From Marisa cornuarietis (lineage: Eukaryota > Mollusca > Gastropoda > Architaenioglossa > Ampullariidae), in the NCBI GenBank assembly GCA_004794655.1, contig SMMW01000016.1, positions 62,001-126,000 of the forward strand: a stretch of DNA of 64,000 nt. The letters are read 5' to 3'. Below are positions 20,601 to 30,600 of the stretch, piece by piece. The position numbers were made by a program, and so were the translations under genes. Positions within the stretch are counted from its first letter, which is position 1; each line of letters opens with the position of its first letter. The notes under the pieces were generated by a model. That model searched no databases and was not told where the DNA came from. It was given only the letters and a program-made list of their open reading frames with translations.

Positions 20601-21814
20601 TTGCTTGCATCTACCGTTTCTGGAGTTTCTAAATAAGGATGAAAAGAAAACAGCATTTTGAACCCAGTTTTTACAACTGCATTGTCTGAAATAAACAACA
20701 GGCGAAGTGAAGAGTTAAAAACTCGAGGCGTGACGTATTCGGCTCCACATTTCTTCCAGACCTCGGTTTCACCTTCGGTGTCAACTTTGATAAGTTTTAA
20801 ATAATCAAATAAACAGTTCTCATCCATCTCGAGGTCTATCCGTGCAAAGCTAATCATGACCGTGTGTCCTGGGGGAGGAGTGATCGACGTAGAACCGTTA
20901 AAGAAATTCGGGTACTCAAATGTCCTATCATAGCCTGGTGACGTCACGTACCCCGATTTTGATGACATGTTTACAACAAGAAGATTTTGTCTCCAATTTT
21001 CAACTGTGGTATTGAAGCGAAATTTAATGTCTAGTGGACCATTTGGCATATTCATAGGTAAGTTGTTCTTTAATATAAAGCCTAATACATTAGTTAAAGA
21101 ATAGGCGACTGGCGGGAGAAGGCCGCTGACACCGCACAAATCTGCGATTGAGTAGTCTTGGTTGTAATCGAGAATTTGAAGTATGCTGTATTGTTTACAC
21201 AATGACTGGTCCCCGCTATGATATCTGTCAAACTCGACAGTCATGAACTTTCCCACTGCCACCGCGATATTCCACGTGCAGATTAGTACAGATGCAATGC
21301 TTTCTGAAACGAATACCTCCACCAGCCCTTCAGTAGCAGATATTGTCTCTGTCTTTTGCGAATGTTGGCAAGACTCAAAGTTTATGCGAAATGCACCTGG
21401 ACCTGCTTGCTTTATATATGAACGAGTGTTACTTACAACTGATTCTGTGAACCCCCATCCTTCCAGCCTGCGTCCGGTAGTTCCATAGGTTTTGAGTCCG
21501 TAAGTTGTAAAATCTGTGTTTGGGTATTCTGCAGTCAGTCTAGAAATCGTATCAGGTGGAGCCTCATTAATCTTTTGCGTTGAAGAATAAACATGGTTTT
21601 CGACATTTTTCGCAGTAGCATTAAAAGTCTTACCACCTCCTGAAAGTGATACTTCCTGTTCGTTTAAAACTGTTGTTTGACTGATATCAGTACCGACATA
21701 CATCTGTGTAATCAAAGACGTATTAGAAACCGTTTTCTGACTGTAGCTCTCGTTTGTTTCGAGATCCTGATTTCCTTGAGTGAAAATTACACAAAGGAAA
21801 AGTACGATGTACAT
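17678..21814 (-). CDS. GRL101: GRL101-like receptor, array gene 1 (CUB/lectin/LDLa/LRR/7TM), intact
   Basis: A 1,378-aa cell-surface GPCR in one uninterrupted exon. Rough layout: signal peptide 1-15 (MYIVLFLCVIFTQG); Ser/Thr/Asn-rich stalk to 140; CUB1 149-268; CUB2 272-391; degenerate LDLa 408-437; C-type lectin domain 444-577; Cys-rich 612-650; LDLa modules 652-679, 684-715, 751-786 and 791-825; LRRs 855-1020; Cys hinge 1028-1053; 7TM 1062-1335; tail to 1378. GPCR marks include GN in TM1, LNFSDF in TM2, C1138 paired with C1216 in the extracellular loops, LDRF in place of DRY, and NPFLY in TM7. LRR-hinge-7TM with LDLa is the pattern of GRL101 and relaxin-type receptors; CUB and lectin modules suggest glycan or protein ligands, which is inference. 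A TAG replaces a codon read through in gene 2, making the tail 42 residues shorter. The ATG gives a clean signal peptide shared by all three genes. Confidence 0.92.
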   Translation of the reverse strand: MYIVLFLCVIFTQGNQDLETNESYSQKTVSNTSLITQMYVGTDISQTTVLNEQEVSLSGGGKTFNATAKNVENHVYSSTQKINEAPPDTISRLTAEYPNTDFTTYGLKTYGTTGRRLEGWGFTESVVSNTRSYIKQAGPGAFRINFESCQHSQKTETISATEGLVEVFVSESIASVLICTWNIAVAVGKFMTVEFDRYHSGDQSLCKQYSILQILDYNQDYSIADLCGVSGLLPPVAYSLTNVLGFILKNNLPMNMPNGPLDIKFRFNTTVENWRQNLLVVNMSSKSGYVTSPGYDRTFEYPNFFNGSTSITPPPGHTVMISFARIDLEMDENCLFDYLKLIKVDTEGETEVWKKCGAEYVTPRVFNSSLRLLFISDNAVVKTGFKMLFSFHPYLETPETVDASNFNCSVPYYRTFKDHLNCNLDRECQGGEDEVSCPYTNQSCGDGLIDGENKCYLIENQTKNIAWNKALTMCNSYGQQLVTLKTPQEWRDFQKVLNYSKRSAHMYVGLYSKQGLDSDLMYENVAQWIDGTMAHYVQVNEPIIYYDSSVCFIFQSGYTVKLSFVNCNQNTTVRLWCESPKNNTNQTPHTPPTYSVIKDTQDSIQNVSFMKCFNKQISVDFLSCAKESYCNIEHYISYCEIPGKERLPMFNCDNTQTIPYTLVCDHRSNCVDGSDERFCKFPLCEEFTCRNQQCVSKHHVCDDIPHCLDHSDEYCLFSFQNIKSTLAPPAIINLVSQTHFAITPLNASQSCPDTHFRCSDEDYCLPVFMRCNGVYDCFNKQDETNCETYTCPGLYRCYSSTVCLHPSHVCDSVFQCPQQDDERFCQLTCPQDSCRCQGYAFVCSSVFNVSEYPDIRYLDASGTGLTYESVENNIYLVSLILRNCRLVSLSNLLLPNLQILDLGDNLLTSLEMSVFLSLENLRYMILSGNPLLSPIITHSTAVHRNLIHFDLSFSRLKTYDKELLKNFPEIKYLNLSNCPINILVEDAFSTTPLIQSLDLRGCPVESFSETVLADLKSLLVMYSENYKLCCPAMLPKLLNVKNCFTTMDEISSCEDLLQSNVYRIFLWVFCLLALVGNAGSFVSRFLLNNQASYSVFVINLNFSDFVMGIYLAIIGVADQVYRGNYLRHDTKWKTSPLCHVAGFLCLLSAEVSAFIICLITLDRFLVLRFPFSRVRFKKNSAALACCSAWMVGLVLAAVPLLPMTSHWDFYSQTGICVPLPITRKSFGGHSYTFGIVIVLNFILFVLIAVGQLIIYHSVRANSLSTSSNKNSADLAVARRLTSVVVSSFLCFFPVALLGLLAASGTPIPGEVNVAMAIFVLPFNAALNPFLYTFNTVMEKRRRALEMRLLKRLEARGHSEVLSLHNTRQVKVTNMAEIR

Positions 21815-22420
21815 TATTGTTATTCATACATGTGGTCTTAGAAGGCGTCGTTCTTTTTTCTTTTGCACAAGGACTGTTTGGAATCTCTTTGGGTTGGCGG
21901 CTCTGTGTTTAAACTCGTCACTTCACCTCAGTCTGTATCACTATACCTCACTTTCCAAACTTACAAGTCTAATGCCTTTGTTTCCTCGTGTCTCTCAGTT
22001 CGGGACTCCATCCACCTTGAATCCACCCCTTATATACATTTGTTTTAGCTAATTGGTTTTATCTTAATAGGTGTGGAAATGTGTAGGGGTTTAATTTACA
22101 CTTCTTGCCCTTTTGATTTTATTTGCTCACTACTTCAATTTTTCATTCGGTTTTGTAAAGAGCATACTTTTAAAAATAATAACTTATACGGGAGTTTATG
22201 AAGAGGAAGATATTTCTCTTTCTGAATGAAAATGTTGTGAAGTATTTCCAGAATAGTTCTTTAGCTTTATTTTTTCCGTCAAAACAGAATTTACTTGTGC
22301 CCTTGCCTAGATTTCTATGAGTTGAGAGATGTTTATCTTCACCTTACGCATAATTATTTTTCGTTGTTTGAGAGAAAATTGTAGCTCTTTCAGTAACTTA
22401 AGGCAAGCACGGGATAGAAC
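21815..22420 (-). promoter_or_regulatory. Conserved 5' flank of receptor gene 1
   Basis: Sequence upstream of the ATG (rising coordinates) matches the 5' flanks of genes 2 and 3: 'tttgttttagc', 'gttttatctt-ataggtg', 'gatttagagaaaattgtagctcttt'-type blocks and 'aaaataataactt'. It includes a TATA box at 22028-22036. The conservation reflects shared duplication and perhaps shared regulation. Confidence 0.55.
22028..22036 (-). promoter_or_regulatory. TATA box, gene 1
   Basis: TATATAAGG on the minus strand, about 215 bases upstream of the ATG and within GTATATAAGGGGTGG. The identical core is found upstream of gene 2. Confidence 0.6.
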
Positions 22421-22596
22421 CAGTCTACTTTAAAGGAGGCAGACTAGACATACCGATCGTGCTTTAAGTATGTGACACGGTGTTGCTGCTTGCCGATAAG
22501 TGGGCAATCCAGGCATTCGACAACTGCCTGAGGCACCTGCGCCTGATAAAGTACAGGAAAAAGTACAACCATTTCTGAGGCGGTTCATCGTCAGTA

Positions 22597-22600
<4 letters not shown>

Positions 22601-22674
<74 letters not shown>

Positions 22675-22685
22675 CACACGCACAC
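22601..22685. repeat. (CA)n(CGCA)n compound microsatellite
   Basis: A pure CA run followed by about eight CGCA units. It sits at the position that holds (CA)n at the window start and (CA)n(CG)n at 33124. Confidence 0.95.
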
Positions 22686-22904
22686 GGAACGACAGTTGTG
22701 AAACTGTGACTTAAACCGTTCAGAGCTTCTCTTTCAATCTCAACCGGTCGAGTTTTTTTTACTTCAGAAGCAGTTATACAGCTGATGGCAACCTGAGGTT
22801 TGTTCGCTTGCCCATGATTCTGGAAAACTTACGTTGGTGTAGTCAAAGTAAAGTAGTTCACACCAAGTATTGTCTCACTTTTTGGGGGTTTAATGTCAAA
22901 CTGG

Positions 22905-23130
22905 TAGTGTGGTGGTTAAAACACTCCCTTGTCACCACCGCAGTGAGAGACCCTGGGTTCAGATTTCGTCTCGGGACATTCTCTATATGTGACACCTGTT
23001 CGCAGGGTTGGGCGTCGAGGGTTTTCTCTGGGTTTTCTGGTCCACTCCCCCTCATCCTTCCCTCCGATAGTGCGAAATCACCTTAAATTGAAAGCACTTT
23101 CCTAGTAAATCAACCAATTAACCTGGAGTG
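22905..23130 (+). mobile_element. tRNA-derived SINE, family A, copy 2
   Basis: A-box region GTGTGGTGGTTAAAAC, B-box GGTTCAGATTTC, and the family body ('cgtcgagggttttctc', 'gcgaaatcacctta'). It sits in the same spacer position as the copies at 5181 and 33463, so the three copies derive from one insertion before the spacer was duplicated. Confidence 0.75.
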
Positions 23131-24490
23131 TCAAGGAAGCAGCCAAAATAGCCGTTCTTTTTATCTCCTGAGATATGTCGTGTTTTTTAAGAATAAGTTT
23201 TCTGATAGACGTAGGATAGAGAATCCAAAATATGGTTTATTATAATTACAGTTCACTATTCTTTTTGCGCCCACGAATAGTTTATTTGAAACTGTTTTCA
23301 CTAATTTTCCTTCCTTTATTGATGTCTTCATATGGGCGGCCAGTGTCTTTTCTCACTGTCCGTAAACTCAATGGTAGATCCTCTCCAATCAAACCGCTCG
23401 ATCCTCTCAATTTATTCTTATGTTAAATATGCTCGCTTTCTTTTTTAAAAATGTGCACAAGTGGTTCAGTCTTAGCGTTAAGTCGACCTACAAGTCTAAC
23501 TACATTTTGTCAGACAGTCTCATTTTCGTTTCGTAGTCTGCTGCTCCTACCTATTTTACAAATTATCGAACTACTAAGTTTTGACGAAAAGTCAAGATCC
23601 TCTAGTTTTCTTTGTTTTCTGATGGCTAGGATGAATCTGATATTTATCCATTACATGAAACAGTGATGTTAACCAGACACACAACTATTAATGTATATCT
23701 CTTACCTTTTCCATGTTTACTAAAACATAAAAGGAATCGATTGCAAAACATAATATTCTGGGTGAAGAATAAGTAGGATTTCAGGGCGAGGGTGTGTAAT
23801 CACAGGATAATAGATCACCTATTTATTTTGATGGATCTTATTCAAAAGCAGCCAGTTAAGGACAAAAAACTCTATGCAGCCTTCATTGCTTTCCATACAG
23901 CATTCGATTCCGTAATAAGGAAAAAGTTGGACTACATTGCAGAAAAATTGTATCCATGACACATACCAAAAATGTGTATGAAGATATTAAAGCCAAAGTA
24001 CAGGTTGCTGGAATCTGACTCATTATTTTAACTATCCAATGATCTAACGCAAGGTAGTGTAATGAGTTGTAATAGGTCTTATGTTGTTTCGTGTACGAGT
24101 GGTGTCCTGTGTCTTGGTGTGTGTCGTTCGGATTCCGTTATTCTTAAGAAGAAAAGACGACATGGTGAGGAAGGTGAACATGTCCGCGAGAAGCGTCAAA
24201 AAGAAGAAAAGAAGACCGCTAGCAAACTGTAATCAAGAAAAGAGTAACATTCTGGTTCTACCATCTAATGGACGAGCTGTGTTGTCCACGTCTTCATGCA
24301 TCTTCTTAGACACTATACTCTCTCTTGACATCCTCCTTTCTGAGATGCCTAACATCTTCTGTCTTAACTCTCCATCTCTGTAACTTGAGCTGAAGGTCAA
24401 ACGTCTCCATTGCTCATCTTAGCTACAACTGAAGATCAACAGTCTCCACTTTCTTCCACCTCAATCTGTTGGGCTCATCAAAATTTGTGT

Positions 24491-26900
24491 TTGTAATTCG
24501 TCCTACGCATGAGGGGTTAGGACCTATTATTTAATTCACTGATTTAATGTAGTATTCTCTCTGTTTTTAGCAATTTAACAAATAAAACTCGAATGTAGGA
24601 AACACATCTCTCACGTGAAACAAGAAAAGTAAGATATTTAGAATCCTTTATTAGTGTGAAGTAAACTTCTTCCAAATGATTTAAGTGTACGGTTAGATAC
24701 GTGTGCCGTCAGAATGTAGTTCCACGACAAGTTTGTTCTGTTACTCCTACTACGTTGCTAGGTGATAGTGACAACCATCAGAACAAGTAGAGATTTGATT
24801 GAACCATTCCTGAAATTCATGATTCCTGACGATTTCAAGTTTCAATTGTGTCGCGTTACACAAGCGGACGCCGCAAGTTTCATTATCGCAAGCACGCTCT
24901 TTGACACACAGACACAACAGGCATCCGAATGCCCGATGCTAGCGACGAGACCAGTCGCTCCTCAGTGAACAAATACGCGAACGCACGTGAGGACAATACA
25001 AAATACAGCTTTATTAACTAATGGCCACTAGAAGTAGCCAACTGACAGTTTAAGAAAAATAAAGAAAGAAAGAAAAAAAAAGGACTGAGAACAAGACGTA
25101 AACAGACAAACAAACAGCCCAGCCCACTAGTCACAACAACCTATCGAACACCCACACGAGGCTCAGCACCGCAATACGATTGTGTGGGTCCAAAACAAGA
25201 CAAATTAACGGGGTCAAAAGAACACCCCCCCCAAGTCACAACCACCCTTCTCCCCGACTACTGCCCGGGGCAACAACGCCGAGGTAGTGTACCTAACTAG
25301 ATGAGCTAGAGAGGCCTGACAAGCGCTAAGCACAGGCAGGTAACTATTTTAGGAGAGGAACACAGAAGGGACTCAGCCTTTCCTTGAGTGAGGACTGGTG
25401 ATGTTCGTCATCTGCAATGGCCGCAGCTCCAGGAAAGCGCGGAGATCATTCAGTCCCTTCCCAGACAGAAAAGAAATGGCGACGACGGTGACGAACAATT
25501 GTGATGATTGACGAGGACGATGAGGATTTGCGCAGACGTTCGTCGAAGACGTAGTCTGATGACGGTTTTGATTGCTGAAGACGTTTTGATGATTGACAAA
25601 TGACAGATGACGGTAGACGATTCAGAGAAGATCGTGACGGCGATCTCTGATTTGAAGACGATTCCTGATTTTAGCCCAGCGGGCAAGGAATAAAACACAA
25701 CATAGTTCAATTCCTTCCGGCCATGAGCAAAACCCTCTCGTCTCCCACGTTAGCGCTTAGTTAGCCCCTACAGTGCCTCTCTCACATAATATTCTACTAG
25801 CGTGGTCTGCTACCACAGACGCAACAAAGAAAAAAGAACAGAACTGAAACACACATCGCTTTTCCTGCAACCCTCCCGTGTCGCAAACCATAAACCAACA
25901 TATCGAAAATCATGATCCCATGACAACAAAGATTAGCATTTCAATTCCACACACTCACACGGACGCACAAATCTTGCAGCCACACTCAGTCGTGCACTAC
26001 ATATATCTACATACTGACCAGGGTAGCCCTCGGCCGGCAGGAATTATCTTAACTCCAGACCCGCGAACAGGTGTCACATACAGAGTTTCCCGAGACGAGA
26101 TCTGAACCCTGAGACGCTCACTGCAGTGGTGACAAGCGAGTGTTTTAACCACTACACTACCAGGGCCTCTCGTTCCACCCTTTCGTCCTCCCGGGCCGCT
26201 AATATACCTGTATGAAAAGTTTCTAGAGGCTCCGAGAAACATCCAGAAACATTCGCTGTCCGCAGGACTCGGCGTCCGTGCGATGTTTTATCCAAAGAAG
26301 CGCAGCTCGCTATCAGTGGCGTGCTGTCCGTGGACACGGTTGACTAGGCTAGTCCCCTAAGAGTCACAAGTGATCATTTTTATATTTGACGATATTTTAA
26401 CATAAAGCGTTTTAGAATTATTGAAAAGCCCCGGTGAAAATGCGTCTTGCCCCTCTTCTGACCGCAGCGCCTGCTGCACTCAGGGAACAAACCTTCGCAG
26501 TCGCTACCTTGTTTCCTTTCCTCTCCTGTTGAATAGAGTAGATCACGTCTGAGGACCAGCCTGCTCACTACTGGTCCCCTTTTGCCTTCAGCGCCTGTGT
26601 TAGCGCCAGCTTGTCCCGTGTGTCAAGTTACGTGCGAAGTTTCTACTAAAGATCGACAGGAATCCCTGGTTGCACAGTCACAATCTCCAACCTAAGTTTG
26701 TTAGTGCTTTTTAGTGTCCAGTGAGCGTACTTAACTCAAGACTGACTGAAAACAAAAATCTTTTTTGTAAATTGAGAGGGACTCGGATCGAGAAACCTGT
26801 TCCCTTCAATACGTCATCAGGAGCCCGCGATGGCTTAGCGCAACCTTGCTATCAATCAGTCTTTGCCAGCTATGAAACTTACTATGGCGCTAAGCTCAAC
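24491..26900. other. Accessory DNA, possibly LTR-like; no gene recognised
   Basis: This stretch is absent from the other spacer copies. It includes AC-rich DNA with 'atacagctttattaacta' (25008), an A-rich run near 25050 and a GAC/GATGA-rich low-complexity tract (about 25470-25670), plus an inverted SINE A. In style it resembles 52280-54120. Paired LTR ends or a target duplication could not be located. No open frame here resembles a known protein. Confidence 0.4.
26035..26166 (-). mobile_element. tRNA-derived SINE, family A, inverted partial copy
   Basis: Read on the minus strand it gives GGTAGTGTAGTGGTTAAAAC (A-box region), CAGTGAGCGTCTCAGGGTTCAG (B-box region) and 'gtgacacctgttcgcggg'. The family's 3' body is missing. 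It lies in accessory DNA, not in the spacer position of the other copies, so it is an independent insertion. Confidence 0.75.
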
Positions 26901-27643
26901 AACGTTTAAACATTATGAAGGGGTGCATACATTTAATGGTGACAGGCAAAATAACTCAAGACCTAAAACTTATGACAGGTTAAGGCGAAATAAATGATTG
27001 TTTAAAACAACCGAGACGATGTAGCCTGTTAAATAGGTTAGTTTACACTCAACTATAACAAGCCGTTACAATACTCCCAGAGGTGAGCAGTTGCAGGTTC
27101 TGTTCCTGTGTGTGTTTCTGATTAAGATCCCAACTTAAGTTTTGAAACAGGCGCAGAGTATGGAATTACTTTTAAAAAAAAGTTCTTAGTTTTCTAAACA
27201 CATTTATCTTTGGTGTTTAAGTAGGTTATTATTTCTATGTAATTATTATCGAAAAATCAACAAGATTGCCATGCACCATGGAGGAGAATGACATACGCTT
27301 TTCGTTATGAAGGTTCCTTAAAAATTGCTGACATGGTTAAAGCGGCTGAAACTATATAATGAATGTTTTAAAATATTTTCTTTTCTTTTCTACAATTAAG
27401 ATTATTAAACTCTTATGATTACTAACGTTTATAATGGTGAATAGCGATGATTCCTTGTATTTGTTTCAAATATTATGGCGTCTGTCGACTGACAGGTGGC
27501 TTAGGATGTTAATCGCGTTAACTGTTAGCATGACGGTTTAACGATAGGCACTACAAAGTAGATTATGACTTAGTCACAAATGTTTATCTAACCGAAAACA
27601 TGACAACCAAAACCAAATTTATCCAGTCTTAGTAAAATCCTTG
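26901..27643. other. 3' flank of receptor gene 2
   Basis: Non-coding, AT-rich. Blocks near 27120-27240 match inverted or displaced parts of the gene 1 flank ('tttgaaacaggcgcagag' against the complement near 17430). The last 100 bases match the 3' flanks of genes 1 and 5. Confidence 0.45.
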
Positions 27644-30600
27644 TCACTCAGAATAATCAGTCGAAGAAGTAATTTTGTTTTGCTTACTTAGACTGTTCAT
27701 GGCATGCATTATGATATCAAGAGTCAAAACATTCGCCTCGATCCATACCTTGATCTGTTTGACCACAACGTCTCTGATCTCTCCAATGTTCTTAGCCTTG
27801 ACCTGCCTCGTGTTGTGGAGTGAGAAGATTTCACTGTGTACTCGGGACTCGAGGCGCTTTAACAGACGCATCTCCGCGGCCCGCCGTCGCTTCTCCATCA
27901 CCGTGTTGAAGGTGTACAGGAACGGGTTTAGGGCGGCGTTAAAAGGTAGGACAAAGATCACCATGGCAACGTTCACTTCGCCAGGAACAGGGGTGCCTGA
28001 GGCGGCTAACAGACCCAACAAGGCGACAGGAAAGAAACAGAGAAAACTGGACACAACGACTGAGGTCAGGCGGCGCGCCACGGCCAGGTCAGCGGTGTTT
28101 TTGTTGGAGGACGTGGACAGCGAATTCGCTCGGACACTGTGGTAAATAATAAGCTGACCGACGGCGATAAGAACGAAGAGGACAAAGTTGAGGACTATGA
28201 CAACACCGAATGAGTAGTTATGTCCCCCAAAACTCTTTCGCGTGATGGGAAGCGGCACACAAATGCCGGTCTGACTGTAGAAATCCCAGTGTGACGTCAT
28301 GGGAAGAAGAGGAACAGCCGCCAGAACAACACCAACCACCCACGCGGAAAAACACGCTAGTGCGGCTGATTGTTTCTTGAAGCGAACTCTACTAAAAGGA
28401 AACTGTACCACTAGGAAACGGTCCAAGGTGATGATGCAGATGATGAAGGCCGACACCTCAGATGACAACAGGCACAGAAAGCCGGCCACGTGGCACAATG
28501 GACTGGTTTTCCATGTCGTATCGTGCCACAGGTACTTACCCCGATACACCTGGTCTGCCACACCAATGATCGCCAGGTAAATGCCCATCACAAAATCAGC
28601 AATGTTCAGATTGATGACAAATACGTTATAGCTCGCCTGGTTGTTGAGAAAGAACCTGGAGACCAAACTCCCAGCGTTGCCCACCAGAGCTAGGAGACAA
28701 AAAAACCAGAGAAAAATGCGGTAGACGTTAGATTGTAGAAGGTCTTCACAAGAGGAAATTTCATCCATCGTCGTAAAACAGTTTTTGACGTTAAGCAGTT
28801 TCGGCAACATTGCCGGGCAACACAACTTGTAGTTCTGCGAGTACATTACAAGCAGTGATTTCAAGTCTGCAAGAACAGTTTCTGAGAAAGATTCTACTGG
28901 GCAACCTCTCAAATCAAGGCTTTGAATCAAAGGCGTTGTACTAAAAGCATTTTCAATTAGAAACTTAATAGGAGAATTGGATAGATTGAGATACTTTATT
29001 TCTGGGAAATTCTTCAGTAGCGCGTTATCATAGGCTTCCAAGTGGGTAAAAGTAAGCTCAATGTGTACGAGATTCCTATGAACTGTCGATGAATGTGTAC
29101 TGATTAACGAAATCAAAGGGTTCCTTGACAAGATCATATAACGTAGGTTTTCCAGACTGAGGAAGACGGACATTTCTATGGACGTCAATAAATTGTCTCC
29201 AAGGTCTAAGATTTGTAAATTAGGTAAAAGTAACTTTGATAAAGAATCTAACCGACAGTTTCTAAGAATTAGACTCACCAGATAGACACTGTTCTCCACA
29301 CTCTCATAAGTAAGACCTGTTCCACTGGCATCTAAATATCGGATATCCGGGTACTCACTGACGTTGAATACGTTTGAACACACAAAAGCGTGACCTTGAC
29401 ATGTACAACTGTCTTGAGGACACGTCAGCTGACAGAACCTCTCGTCGTCCTGCTGCGGACACTGGAACACGCCGTCACACACGTGCGAGGGATGCAGGCA
29501 GACGGTGGAAGAGTAACAGCGGTACAGACCAGGGCAGGTGTAAGTCTCACAGTTGGTCTCGTCCTGTTTGTTAAGACAGTCGTACACACCGTTACAGCGC
29601 ATGAAGACAGGCAGGCAGTAGTCTTCATCGCTACAGCGGAAATAATTGTCAGGACAAGACTGGGAGGCGTTTAGAGGAGTGATGGCGAACTGTGTCTGAG
29701 AGACAAGGTTGATAATTGCTGGCGGAGCTAAAGAAGATTTTATATTTTGAAAACTGAATAAACAATATTCGTCAGAGCGATCTAGGCAGTGTGGAATTTC
29801 GTCGCAGACATGGTGTTGGCTGACACACTGCTTATTTCTGCATGTGTATTCTTCGCACAAAGGAAACTTGCAAAATTTCTCGTCGGAGCCATCTACACAG
29901 TTGGACCTGTAGTCGCAGAGAAGAGTGTAGGGAATCGTCTGTATGTTGTCACAATTAAACATGGGTAGCCGTTCTTTACCAGGAATCTCGCAATAGGAAA
30001 TGTAGTGCTCGACATTACAATAACTTTCTTTAGCGCACGACAAGAAGTCGACTGATATCTGTTTGTTGAAGCATTTCATAAATGAAACATTTTGTATACT
30101 GTCCTGAGTGTCTTTAATAACAGAATAAATAGGCGGCGTCTGCGGTGTCTGGTTTGTATTGTTCTTTGGGGACTCGCACCAAAGTCTAACGGTGGTGTTT
30201 TGGTTACAGTTAACGAAAGAAAGTTTTACTGTGTAACCTGACTGCATCATGAAGCATGTAGAACTGTCAAGGTAACCAGTTCGTTTTTCCACCTGTACAT
30301 AATGTGCCATAGTTCCATCGACCCACTGAAGAAAATTTCCATACATTTCAACTGGAACGTTTGTACTAGAAAGACCAACATACAGGTATGAAGTCCTCTT
30401 GCTGTAATTTAGAACTTTCTGAAAGTTTCTCCACTCCTGTTGTGTTTTTAATGTTACCAATTGTTGTCCGTATGAGTGGCACATGGTCAAAGCTTCATTC
30501 CACGTTAGGTTTTTAGTTTGATTCTCAAACTTGTAACACTTGTTTTCCCCGTCTATCAAGCCATTACCACAGCTTTGGGTAGTGTAAGGACATGATACTT

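Larger units (their letters stand above)
22440..24490. repeat. Duplicated spacer unit between genes 1 and 2
   Basis: No gene. It contains the CA/CG microsatellite, SINE A copy 2 and the landmarks also seen at 6611-7800 and 33230-34140, including the 'gaaaagacgacatggtgagg' block near 24150. Homology with 7790 fades at about 24480. Confidence 0.65.

Noticed and set aside
22430..22685. Cys/Val/Arg-repeat open frames
   Set aside because: Translations of the CA/CG microsatellite, not genes.
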